A DNA stretch of 64,000 nt from Oribacterium sp. P6A1 (GCF_000702885.1 NZ_JNKO01000003.1:1-64000); one strand, 5' to 3'. Shown: positions 51,293 to 60,814, counted from the first letter of the stretch. A program made the numbers and translations. The notes: generated from the sequence alone by a model not told the origin.

Positions 51293-53623
51293 TTATGTGA
51301 AAATCAAAGATACATCATTTACTGAAGCAGTAAGTTGAACCCTGTAGCAGGAATGCTTCCAGGTTTCTCCGAGACGGGGATCTGTTATGGGCAGCTCTTC
51401 TATTTTTATGTCTGAGAAACCGAAGGCTTTTATCTTTCCGACATTGCCGATCCTTAGGGTTCGTTCAGAGCATGCTGTATCACGGCAGAGTTCTTCTGGC
51501 TCCGGCTTTTCATAGCAAATTATATTTTCCGTGAATTTCAGCTTTCCATCGTAATGATCATTTATGACTACCGGAGCATTGCGAGATTCTGTGTCGATAG
51601 AAATATTGTTTACAGGCTCTGAGGAAGTGTCTGTGTTTTTTAAGAGCCTGACAGAACGCGTTAGTTTTCCGTCCAGCCCTGAGTATGCATCCTGAAGCTC
51701 CATTGAGAGTTCTGAGCTTTTTTCATCCATGCGGCAGGAAACATTGACAGCGCAGTACTTCTCTCCGTCATGCTCCATGATGATGTTTCCATCGCCGTCG
51801 CAGAAGCTCGGCAGGTTGTGATACTGCGACTGCATGGTCCAGATATCGTAGCGGTCTTTTGAAAATGTCTTCTGAGTGTAGCTGCCTACGCCAAGATCGA
51901 TGATGAATGGCTTACCGTTTTTGTAAAGAATGAAGCTGCCCACGTCGTTATGGTTATGGGAGTCGGCATTGTCTCCGGCCTTGACTGCCAGAACATAATG
52001 CTTATCCCGGGCTACCATAAGGCCCGTGCTTGGAAACCAGGCATCGGCTTTTTCGTGCTCGCAGATTTCCGGAGTATGTTCCATCATCTTCCTGTGGCAC
52101 CGGGCATTCAGAACATGATACCAGAGGTTCTCTTCCGATGGATTCAGGCGCTCTGTCCAGGATTCCGATCTGTAATCTTCTGCGGCAAAATCACACATGT
52201 TGGTATCGTGTATGAATGCTCCAAAAAGATATTCCCTGGCACCCCGTCTTCCGGCTTTAGGGGAACAGTCTGCAAAGTTTATATAATATTCCCCGCCCAC
52301 ATGGACCTTCATAATATATGTAGCGATGTTTTTGATCTTTTCTGTCTCAGAAGAAAACTCCTGTTGGAAATCGGGAAAATTCTCAGATGAATCATGTGTA
52401 TTTAAACCAGCAACCAAATGGTGGCTTCCTGCAAAATCACTGCCGGTAATCAAAGAGTCAGATTCATTAAATTGTGAACTATTATTATCTGACTGATGGA
52501 GATTCCCTTTCCTTTCCGAGATACTTTTCAGTATACTGAGGCACCCGAAAAGACAAAGCCCTGCGTGGCTGTAATACTGGGCTCCTTCATCACAGCATCC
52601 GTCCATTGCATATTCCGAAAGGAAATGATGAACTGATTTAACAGCCGAATCATAAATCTGATGCAGGTCTTCAGGTGTAGGTAAAAGATGCTTTGTTTCC
52701 CAATCAGGCGGATTAACTCGACCATCTTCATCAGAGAAACGTTCTGACAGTTTCTTTGATGACATTACACTGTTACTGAAAGCAGAAACATCACTTAACT
52801 CTGCATTCACATCATGAGAAGACATGATACTGTTGTTAGAGTCCGTGTTGCGGGAAGACTCATGAAATATTGATTTCCTGGTATTTCCGTTTTCCTGTGC
52901 TTCTTTTTTTGAGGATATGACATCTGAAAGGATGGCGGGCTCTTCCCCAACAGGTCTCGTAAATGCAGTCAGAAGTACATTCTGTGTTATCCAGGGAGTC
53001 CAGTTGCACATAGGCTCAAGTCCGTTGCCCATCCACCAGAAATGAAATCTGAGATACGGATCGAGCACTCTTTCGTGGAGTGCGTTGTCTATAGCTGCAG
53101 ATATAAAAGGGCTTTCGTTTGAAAGCGCCGGACGAAGCAGTTCCTCCGATACGGAAAGTATCGCTGCAGTTTCTCCGGAGAAGAGGTCTACCACTGGTCT
53201 TCCTGTGTCAGGGATGGTGAACTGCTTCGTATCTCTTATGTAGCTGTTGTGAGCAGGAAGGCACCATGTAGTCTCACCAAGTATCAGATAAATCCCATCG
53301 ATTATCTTTTGGAGAAATCTGCCATTCCCTTCTATGCACTCGCCCATGACGAGAGAAGTAAGCATCCTGCGCCGGGTAAAGTATTTGTCCTCAAATTCAA
53401 CACGATTCCCGTCTTTTGAGAATCGGAGATAGTCTGACATGAGTATCTCAGGCCAGTCTCTTTCATATGCATCTTCCGCCAGCTTCAGACGTTCATGACG
53501 ATAATCCTCAGGAAGACTTTCCCAGAATGAACGCTCTTTGATATCAGGAAGATATAGTGGATCGAAGTCAGAAAGACCCAATGGCATATCCGGGATGGTA
53601 GTTTTATATTTTGATGAAAGCAT
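51293..53623 (-). CDS. Heparinase II/III-family protein
   Basis: A 776-residue probable polysaccharide lyase without signal peptide. The N-terminal half is an alpha/alpha toroid (RRRMLTSLVMGECIEGNGRF, ETTWCLPAHNSYI); the C-terminal half has GDNADSHNHNDVGSFILYKN and QYHNLPSF, the His-rich region of heparinase II/III. Two Ser/Asn/Asp-rich inserts (about residues 240-310 and 355-420) make it longer than usual; one has an imperfect repeat (NNSIMSSHD / FSNSVMSSKK). The unsaturated uronates made by such lyases are substrates of the GH88 enzyme encoded 16 kb away. Confidence 0.85.
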   Translation of the reverse strand: MLSSKYKTTIPDMPLGLSDFDPLYLPDIKERSFWESLPEDYRHERLKLAEDAYERDWPEILMSDYLRFSKDGNRVEFEDKYFTRRRMLTSLVMGECIEGNGRFLQKIIDGIYLILGETTWCLPAHNSYIRDTKQFTIPDTGRPVVDLFSGETAAILSVSEELLRPALSNESPFISAAIDNALHERVLDPYLRFHFWWMGNGLEPMCNWTPWITQNVLLTAFTRPVGEEPAILSDVISSKKEAQENGNTRKSIFHESSRNTDSNNSIMSSHDVNAELSDVSAFSNSVMSSKKLSERFSDEDGRVNPPDWETKHLLPTPEDLHQIYDSAVKSVHHFLSEYAMDGCCDEGAQYYSHAGLCLFGCLSILKSISERKGNLHQSDNNSSQFNESDSLITGSDFAGSHHLVAGLNTHDSSENFPDFQQEFSSETEKIKNIATYIMKVHVGGEYYINFADCSPKAGRRGAREYLFGAFIHDTNMCDFAAEDYRSESWTERLNPSEENLWYHVLNARCHRKMMEHTPEICEHEKADAWFPSTGLMVARDKHYVLAVKAGDNADSHNHNDVGSFILYKNGKPFIIDLGVGSYTQKTFSKDRYDIWTMQSQYHNLPSFCDGDGNIIMEHDGEKYCAVNVSCRMDEKSSELSMELQDAYSGLDGKLTRSVRLLKNTDTSSEPVNNISIDTESRNAPVVINDHYDGKLKFTENIICYEKPEPEELCRDTACSERTLRIGNVGKIKAFGFSDIKIEELPITDPRLGETWKHSCYRVQLTASVNDVSLIFT

Positions 53624-53720
53624 AATAAATCCTTCGTAAAAGAGTTTTCTTTATTGCTGGTATATAGATTCTTATAAAGAGTCTTAGTCAGCACAATGGA
53701 ATTTCAATTTCTCCAAACAC

Positions 53721-54524
53721 TTAATCAATGCCGGAGTACTCCGTTCCAAACACCTTTATCTGTGTAAGGGCCGGGAAAGGACTGGGGTCCGAAGATTTTA
53801 TGAGATTGCACAAAGTGAGGCCTGTAACATTGTCCTCTGCAACTTTAAATTTCTGTGCACTTCCGTCTGCCCTCTTTTCAAGCTTCAGTATCTCCTTTTT
53901 ACCGTTTGAAAAGAGTACAGTTCCTTCCGTCCACCAGTTATCATGAGGAAAGTCGCAGCGTTCATAGATCCAGATCTCCCGGATGTTCACGGGACGTCCG
54001 AAATCGAGCCTGAACTCTGCGTCATCTCTGCAGTTTATGCCCCAGGACTCGTATGGCCATTCTCCATGGGAGCCGTGGGCAATGTTTCCGTTTATGGCAT
54101 TGGCGGCAGCAAAGACTGACTCACCACGGGTTTCGATATTGGCGCTTGAGTGGGGATAGACACCTATATCATCATGGGGATCAAAGCTGTTCTCTGAGAG
54201 ATTTCTGTATATCATGACCTCATGAGCCCCGGCTTTTCGGATGCTTACCACATGGCGGTTTCCGGAGAATGTGAGAGGATTTAGGTTTTCCCTCTTATCG
54301 TAAAAGGGAACCGGATAAAGCAGCTCCTCTTTTGTGACGTAAACCACGGAAGGGTTAAGTACGGCATCAAGCTGCATAACATAGAACTTCCCGGGGTCAA
54401 GGTCGGATATATGTATAACATCCCCCTTCCTGTACTCTCCGTTAAAGGAAAGTACGGCCTCGTCGATTCCGTTCGCTGTGTATTTAGGGATATGATCCCA
54501 GTCGTTATATATTGAAATATTCAA
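53721..54524 (-). CDS. Discoidin-like carbohydrate-binding protein
   Basis: 267 residues, no signal peptide. The C-terminal ~140 residues (AANAINGNIAHGSHGEWPYE, FRLDFGRPVNIREIWIYERC) look like an F5/8 type C (galactose-binding-like) domain; the N-terminal part is beta-rich. It lies 97 nt upstream of the heparinase gene on the same strand, so it is probably cotranscribed and may bind the same glycan. No catalytic motif seen. Confidence 0.7.
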   Translation of the reverse strand: MNISIYNDWDHIPKYTANGIDEAVLSFNGEYRKGDVIHISDLDPGKFYVMQLDAVLNPSVVYVTKEELLYPVPFYDKRENLNPLTFSGNRHVVSIRKAGAHEVMIYRNLSENSFDPHDDIGVYPHSSANIETRGESVFAAANAINGNIAHGSHGEWPYESWGINCRDDAEFRLDFGRPVNIREIWIYERCDFPHDNWWTEGTVLFSNGKKEILKLEKRADGSAQKFKVAEDNVTGLTLCNLIKSSDPSPFPALTQIKVFGTEYSGID

Positions 54525-54597
54525 AGTGGCCTCCGGAAAATAAGATATCGGAAATCAGTTTTCTCTGTTGATAAAATCCGATATCAGAGATTTAGGG

Positions 54598-54640
54598 CAA
54601 TAAAAAACTGCCCTTACTGTAATTGTATAAGGACAGTTTT
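54598..54640. terminator. Bidirectional terminator
   Basis: AACTG-CCTTA...TAAGG-CAGTT stem with T-runs on both strands. On the minus strand it ends the DUF3298-like lipoprotein gene about 105 nt past its stop. Confidence 0.85.
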
Positions 54641-54742
54641 TTTATACCATGTAAAATTTTTTCTAAATAATGTTAATTATTATACTTGATAAGCTGTGCA
54701 TCTTACGAAAAATGCCAATACCTGCCTTGTCAGATCAGGCAC

Positions 54743-56407
54743 TCATCCCGCAAAAACTATTCCGTCGAAGAGCTCTTCGATATCCACACCGTCCACAGTC
54801 TGAGGCCAGTCGGAATTGTCGATATATATACGGGCGTATCTTCCGTCTTCTGTTTCGGCATCAACCCAGGCAAAGCCGTTGGTGCGCTTTGGTTTAAGGA
54901 CGGTTCCCTTAGGAAGCTTTTCGTCTTTTCCGTTATCGATTCCATCCGGTGTAAGTTCATCCATGATGCTCAGAGTCAGATCCTTTTTCAGGGTGAGCTC
55001 ATTGTCGGTCTGAATCCACCACTCTTCGGTCTTCGCCAGAGGCCTTCCATCTGTATCAAGCTCGTAATGACGGAAAATTGAGAAGGTGCTTAAAAGAGCT
55101 GATCTTGTGAACATGATGAAGTCATCAGGGTCTGTAGGGGTTACGGAATAGAATGATCCGTCCATACTATCCTCTACCTTGGATGCCTTTTCACCGTTCA
55201 GGTCATAGATGCTTGTGAACTCATAGTCATTATCCGTTTTGCTGCGGACATAGAGGAATGCCTTACCGTTCTCATACATAAGATATGGGAATACACCATA
55301 GGTATACATGATGGTATCTTTGAACTCTTTGCCATCAAGAGATATGGTCAGGTCGTAGCAGTCATCCATGTAGTCGCCCTGAGCAGTTTCCAGATCAACT
55401 TTAAACGTCTTTGGAGAACCATCTTTTGCTACGAAGGTGTAAGGTGTAAGTGTGCTTACCTCATAAGCATAACTCTCTGCTGTTTTAATGAAGCGAGAGT
55501 CGATGATATCCTTACACTCCTCAAACGGCAGTACAGCTTCCAGAGGACCAACAGCGTATGGTGTCAGCTCGTAGGCTGCAAATGACACAACCAGTGAGTC
55601 ATAGGTCAGATTGTAGGTAAGAGACATGCCGTCTACTTCATCATACATGTCATTGAGGGTTTTATTAAGGTCAGGATCAAACAGATCCTTATCCAGATCG
55701 GGATAGGTTTCATGAAGCTTTTTATCAAGAGCATCTATGAAGGCATCCCTGTCAGTAACAACATCGGATATCTTCAGAACCTTTCCGGTTTCTGAATCTA
55801 TGTTGTAACAGTTAAAAACGGTATTCGGATGTGGGCCGCCCATGAAGGTATATGTGGTATCTGAAATACTGAATACGACACTGTCGGAACGAGTGACAGT
55901 AGTATCTGTGTCAACAGAGTAATTGTAGTCGTAGGCGTCCTCCGACTTATCATCAAACCTCGGGTCATCCTTTGCAAGTTCTCTGCATTCCTCTACTAAG
56001 GCTTCAAAGTTTTCTTTTCTATCCTTGTTGTAGGCAGAAATGCTGTCTGACAGTTTTTCGTAGAGCCCCTGATACTCTGAAAATTCACTGTCCTCGTAGA
56101 ATCCGAGTTTAATTGAAGGATAATGTCCTATGGCTATAAGTCTTGAGTCATCTCCTGCCTTTGGATCCATGTAAATGTAATCGTAATTCAGCTTACATTC
56201 AAAGCCGAGCTGCTCTATCTTGTCGGCTGCGTCCGGTTTTTCATTTTCTCCGGAAGCAGTGGTTTCCTCTGCCGCAGTGGTTTCAGCAGCTTCGGTTCCT
56301 GTTGTTGTGGATTCCGGAGCCTCCGGCGTATTCTGCGCTCCGCAGCCTGAAACAATAAGAGCCAGGGATGCGACTATTGCAAGTCCTGCAAAGTTTTTTC
56401 TACTCAT
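54743..56407 (-). CDS. DUF3298-like lipoprotein with SH3-like C-terminus
   Basis: 554 residues from the start at 56407 (GGAGG upstream). Lipobox VSGC (about Cys22), a Thr/Glu-rich linker, then a region like the RsiV/DUF3298 domain (FMGGPHPNTVFNCYNIDSET, YELTPYAVGPLEAVLPFEEC). The last ~70 residues (LPKGTVLKPKRTNGFAWVDA) look SH3-like. RsiV-type domains bind lysozyme in Bacillus, but no sigma factor is adjacent, so function is open. Confidence 0.75.
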   Translation of the reverse strand: MSRKNFAGLAIVASLALIVSGCGAQNTPEAPESTTTGTEAAETTAAEETTASGENEKPDAADKIEQLGFECKLNYDYIYMDPKAGDDSRLIAIGHYPSIKLGFYEDSEFSEYQGLYEKLSDSISAYNKDRKENFEALVEECRELAKDDPRFDDKSEDAYDYNYSVDTDTTVTRSDSVVFSISDTTYTFMGGPHPNTVFNCYNIDSETGKVLKISDVVTDRDAFIDALDKKLHETYPDLDKDLFDPDLNKTLNDMYDEVDGMSLTYNLTYDSLVVSFAAYELTPYAVGPLEAVLPFEECKDIIDSRFIKTAESYAYEVSTLTPYTFVAKDGSPKTFKVDLETAQGDYMDDCYDLTISLDGKEFKDTIMYTYGVFPYLMYENGKAFLYVRSKTDNDYEFTSIYDLNGEKASKVEDSMDGSFYSVTPTDPDDFIMFTRSALLSTFSIFRHYELDTDGRPLAKTEEWWIQTDNELTLKKDLTLSIMDELTPDGIDNGKDEKLPKGTVLKPKRTNGFAWVDAETEDGRYARIYIDNSDWPQTVDGVDIEELFDGIVFAG

Positions 56408-56490
56408 AATATTCTTCCTCCTATATATCACATCATAACATCAAATCAGAATAAAAAAATTAGAAGTTGTTTTAGAAATCATTACAAAAG

Positions 56491-56540
56491 AAGAAAAATC
56501 CTTCTGCGAGGATATAGCCCACAGCAGGGCTGCGGGCTAT
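56491..56540 (-). terminator. Terminator after soluble chemoreceptor gene
   Basis: Two consecutive minus-strand hairpins: ATAGCCCGCAG..CTGTGGGCTAT (56514-56540) and ATCCT..AGGAT (56498-56513), followed by TTTTC. They close the FIST-MCP operon. Confidence 0.8.
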
Positions 56541-56596
56541 TAAAGAAGGGGTATAAATATTTATGAAAGAGTGGATGTTAGGGTGCATCCGCTTTA

Positions 56597-57553
56597 TCAT
56601 CTGTTGTGCACTCTTGCAACTAAAGGCTCGATCTGTTCAAGAGCGTTGTTCAGATCCTCGAAAACGAAGCCTTTCTTTGTGATGTTGGTCATCATGGTCT
56701 GTATGTCGGCCTCAACCTTATCATAGTAGACTGCAGAGTCACGTACATTGGCAGCAACCATGTCGATGTTTCTGTTGCAGTCATCAAATACCTGGAGCAT
56801 CTCCTTGTTGCCGTTTGCGATGTCATCAGAAACAGCGTTTATACTGTCAACCACCGCATCGGTCTCATTGACCTGAGTCTGGGATTCATCGATAGCCGCT
56901 CTTGTATTGATGATGGCGTCCTTAAGCTTCAGGTTGTTTGAATTAAGATCGTTCATACTTCTGTCAATGGAACCAACGATCTCCTGAATGTTCTTGGAAA
57001 GTTTGTTTACTTCGGTAGCAACAACTGCGAAGCCCTTTCCTGCCTGACCTGCTCTTGCAGCCTCGATGGAAGCATTGATGGCAAGGAGATTTGTCTGGCT
57101 GGCGATTCTGTTGATAGCACCAACATTTTTTGAAATCTCGGCAAAGCTCTTTTGGAACTCTTCAAAAACCTGTTCAACGGCTGAAATGGTCTCGTAAACG
57201 TCATTGGACTTCTCTCTGACCATGTTCATACTGTTGTGAGATTCATTGACGGTAGATGCCATCTTGGAGATGATGCTGTCAAATCTGTCCACGATCTCCT
57301 GAACCCTTGAAAACTGGGTCTGGAAAGAGCTTACTGAATCGGAAATATCATCGGATTTCTGACGCACTATGTCGAAGGAATCCTGAATGCCCTGAAGATC
57401 ATCAGAGGTCTTGGTTTCCTCATTCTGAAGCAGCATTTTCTGCTTGAGAGCATATTCACCTATGGACCTGAGGCCTTCAAGTTCGTCCGTATGGAATGAT
57501 CTGCCAGAGGAAACGCTTGAGGTATCCTGATTATTTTTTCCAAATGCAAACAT
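56597..57553 (-). CDS. Soluble methyl-accepting chemotaxis protein
   Basis: A 318-residue cytoplasmic chemoreceptor with no membrane segment. The coiled-coil signalling domain has the conserved tip NLLAINASIEAARAGQAGKG followed by FAVVATEV, which contacts CheA and CheW. The N-terminal ~40 residues have no recognised sensor domain, so input likely comes from the FIST protein encoded 15 nt upstream in the same operon. Confidence 0.95.
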   Translation of the reverse strand: MFAFGKNNQDTSSVSSGRSFHTDELEGLRSIGEYALKQKMLLQNEETKTSDDLQGIQDSFDIVRQKSDDISDSVSSFQTQFSRVQEIVDRFDSIISKMASTVNESHNSMNMVREKSNDVYETISAVEQVFEEFQKSFAEISKNVGAINRIASQTNLLAINASIEAARAGQAGKGFAVVATEVNKLSKNIQEIVGSIDRSMNDLNSNNLKLKDAIINTRAAIDESQTQVNETDAVVDSINAVSDDIANGNKEMLQVFDDCNRNIDMVAANVRDSAVYYDKVEADIQTMMTNITKKGFVFEDLNNALEQIEPLVARVHNR

Positions 57554-57568
57554 CGTATATCCTCCTTA

Positions 57569-58663
57569 TCAATCAAATACGGCAACGACCATGGTCTGGT
57601 TTACATGCTGGTTATCTACCTGTTCACCGCCTCCGATGTTTCCGATGTGCGGTCCCAACGAAGCCATATTCTGAAGAAGTGTTCCGAAAAAGCCATTACC
57701 GGTATACAGCAGATATCTGTATATGCAGTTTACGGATATGAGAAGGGAAGGTCTGTTTACTTCCGACAAAATCTCCCTTACAGTATCCTTGTTAATGGCG
57801 TCATAGTCGTTTAACTGAAGTATGGATACTGCATCGTTTACATTAAGTCTCTTAAAGAAGGTCAGCGAGTTTCCGTCCTTTAACTCCTTTTGCGATGCGA
57901 TAAACACCTGATCCCCTACTATACGGCCGAAAGGATGTTCGAGAACGCTGTCAACAACCTTGTCCACAGGTACCTGCATCTCGTTGCTGTAGACATTGGC
58001 AACGGGACGATGATCAACTTCAAACACCTGCTTATCCTTAAGATTGACCTTGGTGACCTTGTGCATGGGATGACCATCCATGGCACCGTATGCGATCTCG
58101 GAATATACCTTTACTCCACCGTTTGTATTTTTAATAAGCATATATGCACAGGCATCGGGATAAAGCTGTCCGTTTACAGTGACAGCCGGTGTGGCATTTG
58201 CGGCATAACCGAACTCTGTACCGCCAACCACATGAATTCCGGTATCCCCCAGTGCGATGTTAAGTGTTGTTGTGAGACGCTCTTCATCATTGGTGCAGTA
58301 TTCAAGAAGGAGGGTATTGTCTCTGTTTCCGTTTACAACACGTATACTTTCTTTAAGTGTGGCAATGTCTGCGGCCGGGCAGGTTGACAGGTTTCTCATT
58401 ACGCCTGCATCAAGCACTGCATCCCCTGTGATGGCTGTTACGATAAGATTGTGATCGGAGTACTGCGTATTGTAATAGTTTATTCCGCTGACACCGATGG
58501 ACTGTGCTCTGGGATATTTCTTTTTAAGGAGTGTCGATATATCGGCAAGGCGATCATGATCAGTCATGATGATAAGACCGATAGGATTGGTTATATCACG
58601 AGTTGCTTCATCAACAGCGGACCTGGCATCATGATTTGAACTATAGCCTACTTTACTTTGCAT
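57569..58663 (-). CDS. FIST sensory-domain protein
   Basis: A 364-residue stand-alone protein with FIST N (about 25-200; IGVSGINYYNTQY, GDTGIHVVGGTEFGYAAN) and FIST C (about 210-350; LRE-like VREILSEVNRPSLLISVNC, ending IGGGEQVDNQHVNQTMVV). FIST domains are predicted small-ligand (amino-acid) sensors found attached to chemoreceptors or kinases. Here it is a separate gene paired with a soluble chemoreceptor. GGAGG before the start; sigma-28-like boxes upstream. Confidence 0.9.
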   Translation of the reverse strand: MQSKVGYSSNHDARSAVDEATRDITNPIGLIIMTDHDRLADISTLLKKKYPRAQSIGVSGINYYNTQYSDHNLIVTAITGDAVLDAGVMRNLSTCPAADIATLKESIRVVNGNRDNTLLLEYCTNDEERLTTTLNIALGDTGIHVVGGTEFGYAANATPAVTVNGQLYPDACAYMLIKNTNGGVKVYSEIAYGAMDGHPMHKVTKVNLKDKQVFEVDHRPVANVYSNEMQVPVDKVVDSVLEHPFGRIVGDQVFIASQKELKDGNSLTFFKRLNVNDAVSILQLNDYDAINKDTVREILSEVNRPSLLISVNCIYRYLLYTGNGFFGTLLQNMASLGPHIGNIGGGEQVDNQHVNQTMVVAVFD

Positions 58664-58796
58664 AAAAACCTCCTGAAAACGAGCAATAGTGTGAACTGCT
58701 CTTTGTTATGCACATCAGGCGTTATAATATAAGCGCCCGGGATTTGACGATGATCAGAGAACATTAACGACATTGTCACTTTAAGTCACAATAGTT

Positions 58797-58870
58797 CTAT
58801 CGGCAGAATTAAATAAAAATAATACCTTTTTGAAAAAAAATTCACATAAATCGGCAAAATTAAGGATATT
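58797..58870 (-). promoter_or_regulatory. Tandem sigma-28-like promoter elements for FIST-MCP
   Basis: Minus strand CTGCCGATAG (-10 CCGATAG at 58797-58803) and TTGCCGATTT (CCGATTT at 58848-58854) match the GCCGATAT core of flagellar sigma-28 promoters. The distal one has CAAA 15 nt upstream, one mismatch from TAAA. The -35 of the proximal one is poor. Confidence 0.5.
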
Positions 58871-58874
58871 TTGA

Positions 58875-58915
58875 CAAAAAAAGAAACAGACATTCACTGT
58901 CCCTGTGAATGCCTG
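58875..58915 (-). terminator. Terminator after yjfB
   Basis: Minus strand CAGGCATTCAC...GTGAATGTCTG stem followed by TTTCTTTTTTT, 30 nt past the yjfB stop. Confidence 0.9.
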
Positions 58916-58944
58916 CTTCAATCTCTGATCAGAACGGCTCTTTT

Positions 58945-59133
58945 TTATGCAATGGCATCAAAATTGGCACCTAAATCGGGGTTGGCGGACTGCTCAAGAA
59001 GCTTTACCATGTCCTCGCCTCCTGCTTCGGCCTGGCCCAATACCTTTGAAAAAATGGCTGTGCTTATGGCAGTAGCCACCTTCTGCATGGAAAAATTGGC
59101 CGCCACTGTGGAAATGCTTGAAATAATATCCAT
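58945..59133 (-). CDS. YjfB-family putative motility protein
   Basis: 62 residues from the ATG at 59133 (GGAGG 8 nt upstream; the earlier ATG at 59142 lies too near the site). The amphipathic N-terminus MDIISSISTVAANF and the C-terminal NPDLGANFD match the YjfB family, found in flagellated Firmicutes. A sigma-28-like promoter lies directly upstream. Molecular role unknown. Confidence 0.85.
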   Translation of the reverse strand: MDIISSISTVAANFSMQKVATAISTAIFSKVLGQAEAGGEDMVKLLEQSANPDLGANFDAIA

Positions 59134-59158
59134 CTCAGTCACCTCCTTGCAGAAACTA

Positions 59159-59184
59159 ATATCGGCAAAAGAATTAAAAATATA
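59159..59184 (-). promoter_or_regulatory. Sigma-28-like promoter of yjfB
   Basis: Minus strand TATA (59181-59184), 15-nt spacer, CCGATAT (59159-59165) preceded by TTG: close to the TAAA-N15-GCCGATAT flagellar consensus. The start point would fall about 20 nt before the ATG. Confidence 0.7.
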
Positions 59185-59226
59185 AGTATAAAAGCAAAAA
59201 AACAGTATAAAATAATTATCTGGATT

Positions 59227-59910
59227 TTAATTATTCTTGCCGAGAGGAAGGTATGGAATCAGGCTGGATGCAACCTGAGGAATAGGCATGGACTGGATCC
59301 ATATCCTGCCGGGACCGGTGAGTACGGTATTGAAGAGTCCTTCGCCGCCGAAGAGCATATTTTTAACACCCTTAATCATCTGTATATCTATAGAGCAGGT
59401 GTTATCCATAGCGGCAAGATATCCGGTATCTATGATCATCTGCTGTCCGGCCTGAAGTGTATACTCCTTGATATATCCGTCGAACTCAAGAAACGCCATT
59501 CCGTTACCGGAAATTCTCTGCATGATGAAGCCTTCGCCGCCGAAGAATCCGCTGCCCACCTTCTTCTGGAAAGCCACGGAAAGCTCCACACCGCTTGTTG
59601 CGGCAAGGAAAGCACGCTTCTGAGCTATGATCTCATTGCCGTTTCCTATCTCGTAGGCTCTTATGGAACCCGGAAAACTGGAGGCAAAAGAAATCATTCC
59701 GGGACCGCCCATTGCAGTATAACGGTTCAGGAAAATGGTCTCTCCGGATACCATACGGCCAAACATCTTTCCGAGGCCTCCGCCCTGAGTTGCCATATTC
59801 ATGTTGTTGCTCATCCATGCCATGGCACCGGATTCAGTGATCATCTCCTCTCCTGCATCAAGCTCACAGATTACCACAGGAAAAGGTTCGCCTTCGATAG
59901 AATATCTCAT
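59227..59910 (-). CDS. AIM24/TIGR00266-family protein
   Basis: A 227-residue beta-rich protein. GAMAWMSNNMNMATQGGGLG, GGPGMISFASSFPG and GVKNMLFGGEGLFNTVLTGP are characteristic of the TIGR00266/AIM24 family. No signal peptide. Biochemical function is not established for bacterial members. AAAGGAG precedes the start; monocistronic. Confidence 0.9.
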   Translation of the reverse strand: MRYSIEGEPFPVVICELDAGEEMITESGAMAWMSNNMNMATQGGGLGKMFGRMVSGETIFLNRYTAMGGPGMISFASSFPGSIRAYEIGNGNEIIAQKRAFLAATSGVELSVAFQKKVGSGFFGGEGFIMQRISGNGMAFLEFDGYIKEYTLQAGQQMIIDTGYLAAMDNTCSIDIQMIKGVKNMLFGGEGLFNTVLTGPGRIWIQSMPIPQVASSLIPYLPLGKNN

Positions 59911-60030
59911 TTTGATCTCCTTTCATGATTAGATTGAACGAACATAAAATATCAAATACAATTATACAGGACGTCAGTGTAAATGAACATTACATTTGTT
60001 TACAGATTGATTTGATTTTGGAGGATAATG

Positions 60031-60669
60031 ATGAATTTAGCGAAAATGATAGATCACACTGTTTTAAAGGCTGATGCTACAACGGAACAGGTAAAACGTC
60101 TTTGCTCTGAGGCCAGGGAATATGGTTTTCATTCTGTTTGTGTCAACAGCTGTCATATCGATACTGTGGTTTCGGAACTTAAAGGAACTGATGTGACCCC
60201 TTGTGTTGTGGTGGGTTTTCCTCTTGGCGCTATGATAACATCCGCAAAGGCATTTGAGGCGGCTGAGGCCGTAAAAAGAGGTGCCGGTGAAGTTGATATG
60301 GTCATCAATGTCGGAGGTATCAAGGATGGGAATTATGAGTTTGTCAGAGATGATATCAAAGCAGTGGTTGAAGCATCAAAACCGGCTATAGTTAAGGTCA
60401 TCATAGAGACCTGTCTTCTTACCGATGAAGAAAAGGTAAAAGCATGTGAGCTTGCTGAGGAGGCAGGAGCCGCTTTTGTAAAGACCTCCACAGGATTCTC
60501 AACGGCAGGCGCAAAGGTAGAGGATATCAGGATTATGAAGCAGACAGTAGGTGACCGTCTGAAGATTAAGGCAAGCGGAGGTATCCATACAAAGAAGTTC
60601 GCTGAGGAGCTCATCGCCGCCGGCGCAGACAGAATCGGTGCCTCAGACGGCGTGAGCATAGTGAAATGA
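60031..60669 (+). CDS. deoC: Deoxyribose-phosphate aldolase
   Basis: A 212-residue class I aldolase splitting 2-deoxyribose-5-phosphate into glyceraldehyde-3-phosphate and acetaldehyde. IDHTVLKADAT, GEVDMVIN, the Schiff-base lysine in VKVIIETCLL and the second Lys in KASGGIHT are present. The second of two adjacent ATGs is chosen because GGAGG is 6 nt before it and only 3 nt before the first. No other nucleoside-catabolism gene is adjacent. Confidence 0.96.
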   Translation: MNLAKMIDHTVLKADATTEQVKRLCSEAREYGFHSVCVNSCHIDTVVSELKGTDVTPCVVVGFPLGAMITSAKAFEAAEAVKRGAGEVDMVINVGGIKDGNYEFVRDDIKAVVEASKPAIVKVIIETCLLTDEEKVKACELAEEAGAAFVKTSTGFSTAGAKVEDIRIMKQTVGDRLKIKASGGIHTKKFAEELIAAGADRIGASDGVSIVK

Positions 60670-60814
60670 CAGAGATGGCTGTAATGACAGTTTATGATAT
60701 GACGATTCAAAGGTTAAAAGTACGTGAGTTATGTGTTGGAGCGAATCAGTGAGTGTCAAATGCTGACATCGGAGGCATGTCATGAAGTCTGTATCCAACT
60801 TATGGCAAAATCAA

